Shown here piece by piece: positions 1 through 8,292 of a stretch of 28,971 nt of DNA. Numbering within the stretch: the first letter of the stretch is position 1; each line of letters opens with the position of its first letter. The stretch is taken from contig CAAFTS010000054.1 of the NCBI GenBank assembly GCA_900765975.1, positions 1 to 28,971 of the forward strand. Direction: 5' to 3'. The notes beneath the pieces are model-generated. The model did not search any database. It saw nothing but the letters and a program-made list of their open reading frames with translations, and was not told the origin of the DNA. The DNA is from Lachnospiraceae bacterium. GTDB taxonomy: Bacteria; Bacillota; Clostridia; Lachnospirales; Lachnospiraceae. The translations under genes were made by a program, and so were the position numbers.

Positions 1-1
1 T

Positions 2-2383
2 ACAGCGGCAATGGGAATTTATCAAAAAGTATATTTAGAAGAACGAAACAGATGTTTTGTTCAAGATATATTTATACGTCCTTGTGTCGAAGAAAAATGC
101 GGGGAAATTTGGTTGGAAATTTATAAGTGCGGTCCGGGGCGTGAGGATATTTCCATAGAATATTCTCTTTATGGGGAAAACTTTGAAGCAATCGTATTTG
201 AAAATAAAAGTTACATTCCTTATACAAGCCGCGCAATTGGTTTAGGAGATACCTTTACAGAGGCGAAACTCATCGGAGAGGGCTTGATTGATAAACCTAT
301 CAAATTATATATGGAAAAGGGCGTGAATTATTTAAGAATTCCATTTGAATTTCCGGAATTTCGGTTGTGGAATTCAAAGAATCCATATTTATATGAGATG
401 CAAATTAGATTGAAAAATAAAGAAGGAAACATCATTGACACGACACGGCAGAGTTTTGGAATGCGCAGTTTTATTATGGATACGGAAGAAATACCAAGAG
501 GAACTTTTTATCTGAACGGAGAAAAAATTCGTTTGCGCGGAGCAAATACTATGGGACATGAGCAGCAGTGTGTATTAAAAGGGGATTATGATCAGCTGTA
601 CCAAGATCTGCTGTTGGCAAAAGTGTGCAATATGAATTTTTTGAGACTTACACAGAGACCGGTCCAAAAAGAAATATACGATTATTGCGATAGAGTTGGA
701 CTTATGATACAAACGGATTTGCCGTTGTTTGGAGTGCTGCGTAAAAATCAAATGATAGAAGCATTAAAACAAACTCAAGAAATGGAAAAATTGATTCGAA
801 GTCATCCGTGTACTATTTTAGTATCTTACATTAATGAGCCATTTCCAAATGCGTTTAATCAACCGCACAGGCATTTGAATAGAAAAGAATTAATGGAGTT
901 TTTTGACTGTGCAGATATAGTTGTAAAGATGCAAAATCCAGACAGAGTTATTAAGCACGTGGATGGAGATTATGAGCCGCCAAGTAAATCACTTCCAGAC
1001 AACCATTGTTATACATGTTGGTATAATGGTCATGGAATCGAGTCAGGAAAACTGCACAAGGGATACTGGATTCCGACGAAAAAAGATTGGAATTTTGCTT
1101 GTGGGGAGTTTGGTGCTGAAGGATTAGACAGTTTAGAAATTATGAAAAAGTATTATCCGAATGAATGGCTGCCACAGACAGAAGAGGAGGAAATGACCTG
1201 GAGTGCAGGCAGCATTATGGGGGCTCAGACTGGGAATTTTCATTATTTCTTTTACGACACGCCTCACACATTAAAGGGATGGGTGGAAGGTTCCCAAAAA
1301 TATCAGGCATGGGCTACAAAGTGGATGACGGAAGCGTTCCGTAGAAATCCAAGAATGGTGTCTTTTGCAATTCATCTTTTTATTGACGCATTTCCGGCAG
1401 GATGGATGAAGGCGATCATGGATGTAGAAAGAAATCCGAAACCTGCGTATTTTGCATATCGTGATGCATTAAGCCCTGTGCTCGTGAGTTTGAGAACAGA
1501 CCGTTATTCTTGTTATGAGGGAGAACGAATTCCAATAGAAATCTGGATTTGTAATGACCTACCACATAAATTAGAAGGGTATCAATGTTACTATGATGTG
1601 ATATCTGAAGACGGTAAAGTTTTGTCACATGGGGAAAAAGAAGTCTATATCGCAGAAAGCGATTCGTATTGTATTGGCACTTTGCAGACCGACTCGGCAG
1701 GGGCCGGAAAGAAGATGATTGTACGGGCTGCAGTGAAGGATTCAGCAGGGAATTTTTTGCATACTAATCAAGAGGAGATTCAGGTTTATCCAAGGAATAT
1801 GACAAAATCTCTAAATAAGAAACTTGCTTTGTTGAACGGAGAAGGAATAGCAGCGCAGTTAATTCGTGAAAGTGGTTGTAAACATGTCGATTTAGTAGGA
1901 ACAGGTGAGAAAACCATTATTTTACTGGATCGATATGAAGACTATCTGGAAAATCAAGCGGAAATAGATAGAAAAATTTTAGAAGGGGCGAAAGTGATTT
2001 TCTTGGAGTTGGACGAGGGGGAGTATACAATTGCAGAAAAGAGTGTACAAATCAAAAACAGTTCTATGCTCCCTATGAATTTTGTGTCATTGAACACAGG
2101 AGATGCGTTGGTTCGGGATTTTCGTGATAGATCTTTTTGGAATTGGTATGATGAAGAATCCGATATGATTGTTCCGATTTTAGAATCCACAATACAGGCT
2201 GAAGGGTTAGAAGCAATTCTTTTGAGTGGAAATACTGATAAAAAAGGCAACTGGGGGCAGGCTACAGCTGTGGGTCGAATTCGGTTTGGTAGAGGTGAAG
2301 TTATTATTTGTCAAATGAAGCTGGTAGGAAAAATGAAAAAGAATCCCGCAGCGGAACTATTTTTTGAAAGACTCATTCAATAG
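2..2383 (+). CDS. Glycoside hydrolase family 2 enzyme, 5'-truncated by window edge
   Basis: The frame is open to the left edge. The first visible residues (TAAMGIYQKVYLE) match the GIWxxVYLE stretch that in GH2 enzymes closes the N-terminal sugar-binding domain, so ATG at 11 is internal and the true start lies upstream. Next come the immunoglobulin-like middle domain (to about residue 160, counting from that ATG) and the TIM barrel. The acid/base pair is in YINEP (N275, E276), and the likely nucleophile is in CGEFGAEG (E366 or E370). About 280 residues follow as accessory beta domains. GH2 enzymes cleave terminal beta-galactosides, beta-glucuronides or beta-mannosides; the exact sugar cannot be told from the sequence. 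I see no signal peptide because the N-terminus is missing. A strong terminator follows, so it ends its transcript and is not part of the ABC operon. Confidence 0.85.
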   Translation, partial: TAAMGIYQKVYLEERNRCFVQDIFIRPCVEEKCGEIWLEIYKCGPGREDISIEYSLYGENFEAIVFENKSYIPYTSRAIGLGDTFTEAKLIGEGLIDKPIKLYMEKGVNYLRIPFEFPEFRLWNSKNPYLYEMQIRLKNKEGNIIDTTRQSFGMRSFIMDTEEIPRGTFYLNGEKIRLRGANTMGHEQQCVLKGDYDQLYQDLLLAKVCNMNFLRLTQRPVQKEIYDYCDRVGLMIQTDLPLFGVLRKNQMIEALKQTQEMEKLIRSHPCTILVSYINEPFPNAFNQPHRHLNRKELMEFFDCADIVVKMQNPDRVIKHVDGDYEPPSKSLPDNHCYTCWYNGHGIESGKLHKGYWIPTKKDWNFACGEFGAEGLDSLEIMKKYYPNEWLPQTEEEEMTWSAGSIMGAQTGNFHYFFYDTPHTLKGWVEGSQKYQAWATKWMTEAFRRNPRMVSFAIHLFIDAFPAGWMKAIMDVERNPKPAYFAYRDALSPVLVSLRTDRYSCYEGERIPIEIWICNDLPHKLEGYQCYYDVISEDGKVLSHGEKEVYIAESDSYCIGTLQTDSAGAGKKMIVRAAVKDSAGNFLHTNQEEIQVYPRNMTKSLNKKLALLNGEGIAAQLIRESGCKHVDLVGTGEKTIILLDRYEDYLENQAEIDRKILEGAKVIFLELDEGEYTIAEKSVQIKNSSMLPMNFVSLNTGDALVRDFRDRSFWNWYDEESDMIVPILESTIQAEGLEAILLSGNTDKKGNWGQATAVGRIRFGRGEVIICQMKLVGKMKKNPAAELFFERLIQ

Positions 2384-2440
2384 AATCATTGTCTTATATT
2401 GCATCCAAAAGCGGAAAAACCATTAAAATTATTATATTAC

Positions 2441-2500
2441 AAAAGAGAAGGTCACTCCGAGAGCGTTTGTTCTCGTTTGGGTGGTCTTCTCTTTTGTATT
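2441..2500 (+). terminator. Rho-independent terminator of the GH2 gene
   Basis: A long hairpin pairs AAAAGAGAAGGTCAC (2441-2455) with the GTGGTCTTCTCTTTT arm ending at 2495, with two G-U pairs. An inner CGAGA/TCTCG stem sits around the loop. The right arm runs straight into a T-rich tract. It lies 58 bases after the GH2 stop codon. Confidence 0.75.
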
Positions 2501-2585
2501 TCATATTTTTCTGCTTTTGCATACAGTAATATAAAACGATAAGGTATGTAGAAAAATGAAAATTAGAAGATGTAAGATTATGAAA

Positions 2586-2600
2586 AGAGAATTATTCTCA
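2586..2600. promoter_or_regulatory. 7-1-7 palindrome resembling a Fur-family box
   Basis: The sequence AGAGAATTATTCTCA is a palindrome built as 7-1-7 around a central T, perfect except for its outermost pair (A/A). It matches the Bacillus Fur-type box TGATAATnATTATCA at about 11 of 14 positions, by eye. Its place upstream of a metal-type ABC importer makes a metalloregulator site plausible, but it could be chance, and no good promoter overlaps it. Confidence 0.3.
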
Positions 2601-2699
2601 GTGCATTGTTGCGATGAAATCGACAGTTGAGGAAGATAAGAAAACCACCCTCCAAACATAGGCAATGAAGTTTTGCGAGTCTTTATCCCCCCAGGGAGC

Positions 2700-2735
2700 T
2701 TGTGGAGCCTTTTGTTCCAATGCTATACTGGTATA
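2700..2735 (+). promoter_or_regulatory. Extended -10 promoter of the ABC importer operon
   Basis: TTGTGG (2700-2705) is followed after 18 bases by TATACT (2724-2729), preceded by TG-C, giving an extended -10. The -10 lies inside the palindrome TATAC-TG-GTATA (2724-2735), which could be an operator. The start codon is about 38 bases downstream. Confidence 0.4.
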
Positions 2736-2766
2736 AATATAAAACACAAAGGAAAAGGGCAGAACA

Positions 2767-4395
2767 ATGAAGGGAAAAAGAATTTTAAGGAACGCAGTGT
2801 CGGTCCTGTTGGCAACGGGAGTAATCTTTACGGTTGCAGGCTGTCAGGCGGCAGAACAGAATCCTGCGGAAATACAGAGTGAAAATGCTGTGAAAGAGTC
2901 GGTTGTTGTTACAATGCCGGTGACGTCGGAGCCGGAGGCAGGATTTGATCCGGCATATGGCTGGGGCGCCGGAGAACATACTCATGAGCCATTGATACAA
3001 AGTACACTTACAACAACGACGGCGGATTTGAAGATTGGAAAGGATTTGGCAACAGACTATTCTGTCAGCGAGGATGGTCTGGTTTGGACAGTGAAGATCC
3101 GGGATGACGTATCCTTTACGGATGGGGAGCCGTTGACGGCGAAAGATGTAGCGTTTACGTATAATCATTGCCGGGATGAGAGTACGGTCAGTGATTTCAC
3201 AATGCTAAAAGAAGCGGTTGCAGTGGATAAAACAACGGTAGAGTTTCATATGGATCATCCGTATTCAATTTGGCCGTATACGATGGCGGTGGTTGGAATT
3301 TTGCCGGAGCATGCCTATGATGAAAATTATGCACAGCATCCGATTGGGTCCGGCCGCTATATTTTGAAACAGTGGGATAAAGGGCAGCAGGTGATTTTTG
3401 AGGCGAATCCGACATATTATGGAGAGGCTCCGAAGATGAAGAAAGTTACGGTGCTGTTTATGGAAGAGGATTCTGCTCTGGCGGCAGCGCAGGCAGGACA
3501 GGTGGATGTTGCGCATACGGCGGCATCTTATAGTGAGCAGAGTATAGACGGTTATGAACTTCTGGCAGTGCAGACGGTGGATAACCGTGGATTTAATCTT
3601 CCGGCAGCAGAAGAGACGGAGAAAGAGGGAGTTACTTATGGAAATGCATTTACTGCGGAAGTAGAGGCGCGTCGGGCGATTAATCTGGGAATTGACCGGG
3701 ATGAAATGATCCAGAATGTTCTGAATGGATATGGAACAAAAGCATATAGTGTTTGCGACAAAATGCCATGGTATAATGAAGCGTGTGAAGTGGAGTATAA
3801 TCCGGAAAAGGCAGTGAAACTGCTGGAAGATGCCGGCTGGAAAGCAGGTGCTGATGGTATCCGGGAAAAGAACGGCGTGCGGGCAGCGTTTACACTGATG
3901 TTCAGCAATGGAGATTCGGTACGTCAGGCTCTGGCAGAGGATACGGCAAATCAGTTAAAGGAACTGGGGATTGAAGTGAAGACAGAAGGTGTCGGCTGGG
4001 ATGTGGCGTATGACCGGGCGCAGTCAGAACCATTATTGTGGGGATGGGGTGCGCATACACCGATGGAATTATATAATATTTATCATACAGACAGTAATGG
4101 TGAAGGAAATGGATTCGCACGTTATTCTCCGTATGCAAATGAAACAGTAGATCGCTATATGGATGAGGCGCTTGCGGCGCCCACGGCAGAGGATTCATAT
4201 GAATTATGGAAACTGGCACAGTGGGATGGAACGACAGGTATTACACAGGAAGGGAATATTCCATGGATCTGGCTGTGTAACATTGATCATCTGTATTTTG
4301 TTAGAGATGGGCTGAAAGTTGCGGAACAGAAAATTCATCCGCATGGCCATGGCTGGTCTATTGTGAATAATGTGGATCAGTGGAGTTGGGAATAG
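2767..4395 (+). CDS. Nickel/peptide-family ABC substrate-binding lipoprotein
   Basis: This 542-residue family 5 solute-binding protein (NikA/DppA/OppA fold) captures substrate outside the membrane for the permeases encoded next. A basic N-terminus and hydrophobic stretch end in the lipobox VAGC with C26, so it is a diacylglyceryl-anchored lipoprotein. The SBP core shows SEDGLVWTVKIRDDVSFTDGEPLTAKDV and the WGWGAHTPMELYN region that corresponds to the ligand face of NikA. Histidine clusters at H71/H73 (GEHTHEP) and in the C-terminal IHPHGHGW would suit a metal or metal chelate. A His-rich metal sensor gene ends the operon, which favours nickel or another metal over peptides, but this is inference. 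The start at 2767 has AAGGG 7 bases upstream. The gene opens an operon of six genes with almost no gaps. Confidence 0.85.
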   Translation: MKGKRILRNAVSVLLATGVIFTVAGCQAAEQNPAEIQSENAVKESVVVTMPVTSEPEAGFDPAYGWGAGEHTHEPLIQSTLTTTTADLKIGKDLATDYSVSEDGLVWTVKIRDDVSFTDGEPLTAKDVAFTYNHCRDESTVSDFTMLKEAVAVDKTTVEFHMDHPYSIWPYTMAVVGILPEHAYDENYAQHPIGSGRYILKQWDKGQQVIFEANPTYYGEAPKMKKVTVLFMEEDSALAAAQAGQVDVAHTAASYSEQSIDGYELLAVQTVDNRGFNLPAAEETEKEGVTYGNAFTAEVEARRAINLGIDRDEMIQNVLNGYGTKAYSVCDKMPWYNEACEVEYNPEKAVKLLEDAGWKAGADGIREKNGVRAAFTLMFSNGDSVRQALAEDTANQLKELGIEVKTEGVGWDVAYDRAQSEPLLWGWGAHTPMELYNIYHTDSNGEGNGFARYSPYANETVDRYMDEALAAPTAEDSYELWKLAQWDGTTGITQEGNIPWIWLCNIDHLYFVRDGLKVAEQKIHPHGHGWSIVNNVDQWSWE

Positions 4396-4402
4396 GAGAA
4401 AA

Positions 4403-5404
4403 ATGAAAGAGAAGGGTATAAGAAGAGGGGCAAGCGTAATTGCGAGAAAACTGGTTCGCCTGTTGCTTTTGCTGCTGTTTACCAGTGTGACGGCGTTTGC
4501 TCTGATGAAGGCATCGCCGATTGATCCGCTGCAGGCAAATGTAGGGCAGGTGGCGCTTGGATCGATGAGTGCAGAACAGGTTGCAAAATTGGAAGCGTAT
4601 TGGGGAACTGGAGAAAATCCATTGAAACAATACATATCTTGGCTGGGAGATTTTGTGAGAGGGGATATGGGCGTGTCGCTTTTGTACCGTCAGCCGGTGG
4701 GAGAGGTGCTGGCGGTACGACTTCAGAATTCTTTGTTGCTTATGGTGACTGCGTGGGTGCTGTCCGGAGTGTTGGGGGTTGCATTGGGAGCGGCAGCGGG
4801 GATGCATCGGGGAAGACGTATTGACCGCTGGATCAAAGGATATTGTTTGGTGATATCCAGCACGCCTGCGTTTTGGCTGGCAATGCTTTTGCTGATGGTT
4901 TTTGGCGTATGGCTGAAAATCTTTCCGATTGGACTGAGTGTGCCGATTGGTGTGGCAGCTGCTGATGTTACTTTCTTGGATCGTATCCAGCATTTTATAT
5001 TGCCGGCAGTGACGCTGAGTATTACAGGTATTGCGAATATTGCGTTGCATACGCGCGAGAAAATGATTGAAATTACAGAAAGTGAGTATATGTTGTTTGC
5101 TCGGGCGAGGGGAGAAAAGGGTTGGAAGTTGTTCTGGAATCATGGACTGAGAAATATTCTTCTTCCGGCGATGACATTGCAGTTTGCTTCAATTAGTGAG
5201 ATTTTTGGAGGTTCTGTTCTGGTGGAGCAGGTATTTTCCTATCCCGGACTTGGTCAGGCGGCAGTTGCAGCCGGGCTGGGGAGTGATATGCCTTTATTGA
5301 TGGCGGTTACAGTAGTAAGCGCCTTATTTGTGTTTGGTGGGAATTTGATTGCGGATCTTCTTTATCGGATCGTTGATCCACGAATTCGAAAGGGAGGTGC
5401 GTGA
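4403..5404 (+). CDS. ABC transporter permease, NikB/DppB type
   Basis: First of two inner-membrane subunits of the importer, about 333 residues. It has the N-terminal membrane segment followed by the periplasmic-type loop (SPIDPLQANVG, AEQVAKLEAYWG) usual in DppB/NikB, then five hydrophobic segments. The EAA-like coupling loop is around SEYMLFARARGEKGWKLFWNHGLRNILLP, which contacts an ATPase. I chose ATG 4403 because AGGAG (4394-4398) lies just before it. A longer frame from 4370 would overlap the lipoprotein gene by 26 bases and adds residues unlike the family. The stop overlaps the start of the next permease, so the two are translationally coupled. Confidence 0.88.
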   Translation: MKEKGIRRGASVIARKLVRLLLLLLFTSVTAFALMKASPIDPLQANVGQVALGSMSAEQVAKLEAYWGTGENPLKQYISWLGDFVRGDMGVSLLYRQPVGEVLAVRLQNSLLLMVTAWVLSGVLGVALGAAAGMHRGRRIDRWIKGYCLVISSTPAFWLAMLLLMVFGVWLKIFPIGLSVPIGVAAADVTFLDRIQHFILPAVTLSITGIANIALHTREKMIEITESEYMLFARARGEKGWKLFWNHGLRNILLPAMTLQFASISEIFGGSVLVEQVFSYPGLGQAAVAAGLGSDMPLLMAVTVVSALFVFGGNLIADLLYRIVDPRIRKGGA

Positions 5405-6246
5405 ATGTGATTGGGAAACGGAAGATATTTCAAAATCGCAGACAACGAGTGTTGTTTGAATTGGTTTGTTCTGTTGTGTTTTTGCTAGTTGTTTGTATTG
5501 GTGGAGTGATTTGTACAGAAATGGCGGTGGAAACGGATTTTTCAAGAAAGAATCTGGCGCCTTGTATGCAGTATTTGTTTGGAACAGACTGGTTGGGAAG
5601 AAATATGTTGGCGCGGACGCTGCGGGGGCTCTCAATTAGTATTTTGTTGGGGATAGTTTCGGCGGGAATCAGTGCAGCAATTGCTCTTTTAATGGGTGTT
5701 GTGGCTGCAACAATGGGGAAAAAAGCGGATGCAGTGATTTCCTTTTGCATCGATTGGATGATGGGAGTTCCGCATATTTTGCTGTTGATTTTGATTTCGG
5801 TTGCGTTGGGAAAAGGATTTCGTGGAGTGGCAGTAGGAGTTGCGCTGACGCATTGGCCTTCTCTGGCAAGGGTTATCCGAGCAGAAGTGTTACAGCTGCG
5901 CGGCAGTACCTATATACAGATTGCTGAGAAATTGGGAATAAGTAAGTGGTATTTGATTAGGAAACATATGCTGCCACATTTGCTACCACAATTTTTTGTG
6001 GGACTTGTGCTGATGTTTCCGCATGCAATCCTGCATGAGGCGAGCGTGACTTTTTTGGGGTTTGGATTATCAAACGAACAGCCGGCAATCGGAGTGATTT
6101 TATCTGAGTCGATGCGTTATCTGATTACTGGACAGTGGTGGCTGGCTGTGCTGCCAGGCGCGATGCTTGTTTTTGTAGTAGGTTTGTTTTATGCTGCGGG
6201 AGAAAATTTGAGGAAATTGACGGAACCGGGGAGTGTACATGAATAG
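5401..6246 (+). CDS. ABC transporter permease, NikC/DppC type
   Basis: Second inner-membrane subunit, about 281 residues. It begins with the DppC-type N-terminal helix, then the conserved FGTDWLGRNMLARTLRGLSISI stretch that marks NikC/DppC proteins (the usual form is GTDxxGRDxxSR). The coupling loop is around LRGSTYIQIAEKLGISKWYLIRKHMLPHLLP. The terminal part has GFGLSNEQPAIGVILSES, as in the family. The start is GTG at 5401 overlapping the previous TGA, or the in-frame GTG at 5407, which sits at a better distance (9 bases) from GGGAGG (5392-5397). The two choices differ by two residues. The stop TAG abuts the ATG of the next gene. Confidence 0.87.
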   Translation: MNVIGKRKIFQNRRQRVLFELVCSVVFLLVVCIGGVICTEMAVETDFSRKNLAPCMQYLFGTDWLGRNMLARTLRGLSISILLGIVSAGISAAIALLMGVVAATMGKKADAVISFCIDWMMGVPHILLLILISVALGKGFRGVAVGVALTHWPSLARVIRAEVLQLRGSTYIQIAEKLGISKWYLIRKHMLPHLLPQFFVGLVLMFPHAILHEASVTFLGFGLSNEQPAIGVILSESMRYLITGQWWLAVLPGAMLVFVVGLFYAAGENLRKLTEPGSVHE

Positions 6247-7041
6247 ATGAAGCAGGAAAACGATAGAATTTTGGAAATCAAACAATTGCATATTTCTTTT
6301 ACACAATATGAGCGTGGCTTACATCAGCGGAAGGTGCAGACTGTGAAAGGGATGGATTTACATGTGCGTGCCGGAGAACTGGTTGCAGTTGTAGGAGCCA
6401 GCGGCTCTGGGAAAAGTTTACTGGCTCATGCGGTGATGGGGGTATTGCCGTATAATGCTGAAATGACAGGAGATATTTTATATCGAGGAGACAGGCTGAC
6501 GAAGAAAAGACAAGAAGCGCTGCGCGGAAATGAAATTGTTCTTGTTCCGCAGAGTCTTGCCTATCTGGATCCGCTGATGAAGATTGGAAAACAGATTAAG
6601 AAGAATCGAAAAGATGAGAAGACGAGCCGGAAATTGAAGGAAATTTTTACGCGTTATCATTTGAAAGAAGAAGTGGAAGAGCTCTATCCGTTCGAATTGT
6701 CGGGAGGAATGAATCGTAGGATTTTGATTTCTACAGCAATGATTGAAGAACCTAAGTTGGTGATTGCGGATGAACCGACACCGGGATTGGATTTGAAAAC
6801 GGCAAAACGAGCGATGGGACATTTTCGAGAACTTGCGGATCTGGGGGCGGGTGTGCTTTTGATTACTCATGATCTACAGCTTGCAATTGAGACAGCAGAT
6901 CGGCTCCTTGTATTTTATGATGGGAAAATAGTGGATGAGGTGCTGCCGAAAGCGTTTGAGAAAGAAGATACATTACAGCATCCTTATACAAAAGCGCTTT
7001 GGAGAGCGATGCCGAAAAATGGGTTTGCGTGTGATGGGTAA
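6247..7041 (+). CDS. ABC transporter ATPase, NikD/DppD type
   Basis: ATP-hydrolysing subunit, 264 residues. Walker A is GASGSGKS (50-57), the Q-loop glutamine is Q102, the signature is LSGGMNRR (151-158, with M instead of the usual Q), Walker B is LVIADE (171-176) and the switch histidine is H208 in LITHD. It is shorter than DppD (about 330 residues) because the C-terminal oligopeptide/iron-sulfur extension is largely absent, as in NikD. The ATG follows the previous stop directly with no gap, so it depends on coupling. It should pair with the next ATPase as a heterodimer beneath the two permeases. Confidence 0.88.
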   Translation: MKQENDRILEIKQLHISFTQYERGLHQRKVQTVKGMDLHVRAGELVAVVGASGSGKSLLAHAVMGVLPYNAEMTGDILYRGDRLTKKRQEALRGNEIVLVPQSLAYLDPLMKIGKQIKKNRKDEKTSRKLKEIFTRYHLKEEVEELYPFELSGGMNRRILISTAMIEEPKLVIADEPTPGLDLKTAKRAMGHFRELADLGAGVLLITHDLQLAIETADRLLVFYDGKIVDEVLPKAFEKEDTLQHPYTKALWRAMPKNGFACDG

Positions 7042-7057
7042 AGAGGAGAGAAAAAGA

Positions 7058-7675
7058 ATGAGTCTGGAAATAAAAGAGTTGTCGTTTTCGTATTCGTTTC
7101 GGGCAGGAAAAAGAGATGAAAAGAAGATTTTACAGGATTTTTCTTTGACGATAGAGAGAGGAGAGCGCGTGGGGATTGTGGCTCCCAGTGGGGTGGGGAA
7201 AACAACATTGTGTAAACTGATCGCGGGATATTTACGGCCCGAAAAAGGAGAAATTCTACTGGACGGGAAAATGCTCAAATCTTATCGGGGATATTGCCCG
7301 GTGCAGATGATCTGGCAGCAGCCGGAACTTGCGGTGGATCCACTTTTGCGAATGAGGGATGTGCTTGCAGAAGGGGATGAGGTAGAAACACAGGTTTTGG
7401 AAACATTGGGGATTCGGCCGGAGTGGATGGAACGTTTTCCTGGAGAGTTATCAGGTGGAGAGTTGCAGCGGTTTTGTATTGCGAGAGCGTTGGGGAAGAG
7501 AACACAGTTTTTGCTGGCAGATGAGATTAGTACAATGTTAGACCTGATTACGCAAAGCCGAATCTGGCATTTTTTGATAGAAGAAACAGAACGGAGAAAT
7601 ATAGGGATGCTTGTGGTCAGCCATGACCCTGAATTGTTGGATTGTGTTTGCACAAGGAAAGTGGAAATGGTATGA
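7058..7675 (+). CDS. ABC transporter ATPase, NikE/DppF type, short
   Basis: Second ATPase, about 205 residues. Walker A reads APSGVGKT (42-49), with alanine in place of the usual first glycine. The Q-loop is WQQP (86-89), the signature is LSGGELQR (131-138), Walker B is FLLADE (151-156), and the switch histidine is in VSHD near residue 189. All ATP-site residues needed for hydrolysis seem present; the G-to-A change is in the loop's first position, which varies in this subfamily. At about 205 residues it is shorter than NikE (about 260) and lacks the C-terminal tail. I chose ATG 7058 because GAGGAG (7043-7048) lies 9 bases upstream; the longer frame would overlap the preceding gene. Confidence 0.87.
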   Translation: MSLEIKELSFSYSFRAGKRDEKKILQDFSLTIERGERVGIVAPSGVGKTTLCKLIAGYLRPEKGEILLDGKMLKSYRGYCPVQMIWQQPELAVDPLLRMRDVLAEGDEVETQVLETLGIRPEWMERFPGELSGGELQRFCIARALGKRTQFLLADEISTMLDLITQSRIWHFLIEETERRNIGMLVVSHDPELLDCVCTRKVEMV

Positions 7676-7727
7676 TGGGTATCATAAGAAATCGCGTAAG
7701 AGGAAATTGAGAAAGGATTATGGAACT

Positions 7728-8069
7728 ATGAGCGAACATACGCATGAACATATACACGAACACGGTAACGGGCATACACATGAACAAGGTGGACATCATC
7801 ATGTGCACAGTCAGGAAGAAAAGAAGGCGGTCATGAACCGGTTATCTAAGGCTATCGGACATCTGGAATCGGTCAAACGGATGGTGGAAAGAGATGAAGA
7901 TTGTAGTGAGGTGTTGATTCAATTGGCGGCAGTTCGTTCAGCAATTCATAATACGGGAAAACTAGTGTTGAAAAATCATATTAACCATTGTATTGTGGAG
8001 GCGGTGGAGGAACATGATCAGGAAGCGATAGACCGATTGAATCAGGCAATAGAAAAATTTGTGAAATAG
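7728..8069 (+). CDS. CsoR/RcnR-family metal-sensing repressor with His-rich tail
   Basis: A 113-residue all-helical metal sensor of the CsoR/RcnR/FrmR family (no classical HTH; tetramers bind DNA and release it on metal or thiol modification). Residues 1-28 carry eleven histidines in HxH and HHH clusters. The core has C59, H84 and C88, with the 25 and 4 spacing of the Cu(I)-binding Cys-His-Cys triad of Mycobacterium CsoR; RcnR-type Ni/Co sensors have His at the third place. H87 is next to C88. The position at the end of a nickel-type ABC operon, 52 bases after the last ATPase, suggests that it controls that operon. The tail may buffer nickel or add ligands, as the N-terminal His of RcnR does. 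ATG 7728 follows GAAAGGA (7711-7717). Confidence 0.85.
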   Translation: MSEHTHEHIHEHGNGHTHEQGGHHHVHSQEEKKAVMNRLSKAIGHLESVKRMVERDEDCSEVLIQLAAVRSAIHNTGKLVLKNHINHCIVEAVEEHDQEAIDRLNQAIEKFVK

Positions 8070-8071
8070 AA

Positions 8072-8104
8072 AAAACCCGAATTACTTTCGTAATTCGGGT
8101 TTTT
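8072..8104. terminator. Bidirectional terminator between metal sensor and tRNA-Cys
   Basis: A perfect 14-base stem (AAAACCCGAATTAC, 8072-8085, with its complement 8090-8103) closes on a TTTC loop. It is flanked by A-runs on the left and T-runs on the right, so it works on both strands. On the - strand it begins 3 bases after the 3' end of tRNA-Cys. Confidence 0.88.
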
Positions 8105-8106
8105 AG

Positions 8107-8178
8107 AGGCGCAGACCGGATTTGAACCGGTGAATCAGGGTGTTGCAGACCCACGCCTTACCACTTGGCTACTGCGCC
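8107..8178 (-). tRNA. tRNA-Cys (GCA)
   Basis: The - strand folds into a cloverleaf. The acceptor arm GGCGCAG pairs with CTGCGCC, the D-arm is GCC...GGC, and the anticodon loop CTGCAAC gives GCA. The T-arm is ACCGG-TTCAAAT-CCGGT. The discriminator base is U, an identity element of tRNA-Cys. The outermost anticodon-stem pair is U-U. CCA is not encoded. Confidence 0.93.
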
Positions 8179-8182
8179 TTAG

Positions 8183-8254
8183 TGACTCCAACGGGAATCG
8201 AACCCGTGTTACCGCCGTGAAAGGGCGATGTCTTAACCGCTTGACCATGGAGCC
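8183..8254 (-). tRNA. tRNA-Glu (TTC)
   Basis: The - strand cloverleaf has acceptor GGCTCCA with TGGAGTC (one G-U), anticodon stem TCGCC/GGCGG and loop CTTTCAC giving UUC. The T-arm is ACGGG-TTCGATT-CCCGT and the discriminator is A. CCA is not encoded. It is transcribed first, 4 bases ahead of tRNA-Cys, so both form one short transcript. Confidence 0.93.
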
Positions 8255-8292
8255 ATAATATTGATATGTCGCTCGAACAGCGACCGATAGTT

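Larger units (their letters stand above)
2384..2766 (+). other. 383-base intergenic region between GH2 gene and ABC operon
   Basis: There is no credible gene here; short open frames lack a ribosome site or family likeness. The left part holds the GH2 terminator, the middle a 15-base palindrome (2586-2600), and the right end an extended -10 promoter (2700-2729) with a small palindrome over the -10. The 2601-2699 stretch shows no structure I can name. The long leader, about 170 bases between palindrome and start codon, leaves room for regulation of the metal-type importer. Confidence 0.5.

Noticed and set aside
2600..2766. Possible NiCo or other metal riboswitch before the ABC importer
   Set aside because: I could not find the four-way junction or conserved G-rich loops of the NiCo class, and the proposed promoter leaves only about 30 bases of leader.
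4358..5143. Long open frame on the - strand (261 codons) across the first permease gene
   Set aside because: It is antisense to a clear permease, has no ribosome site and gives a low-complexity H/R/Q-rich protein without family likeness.
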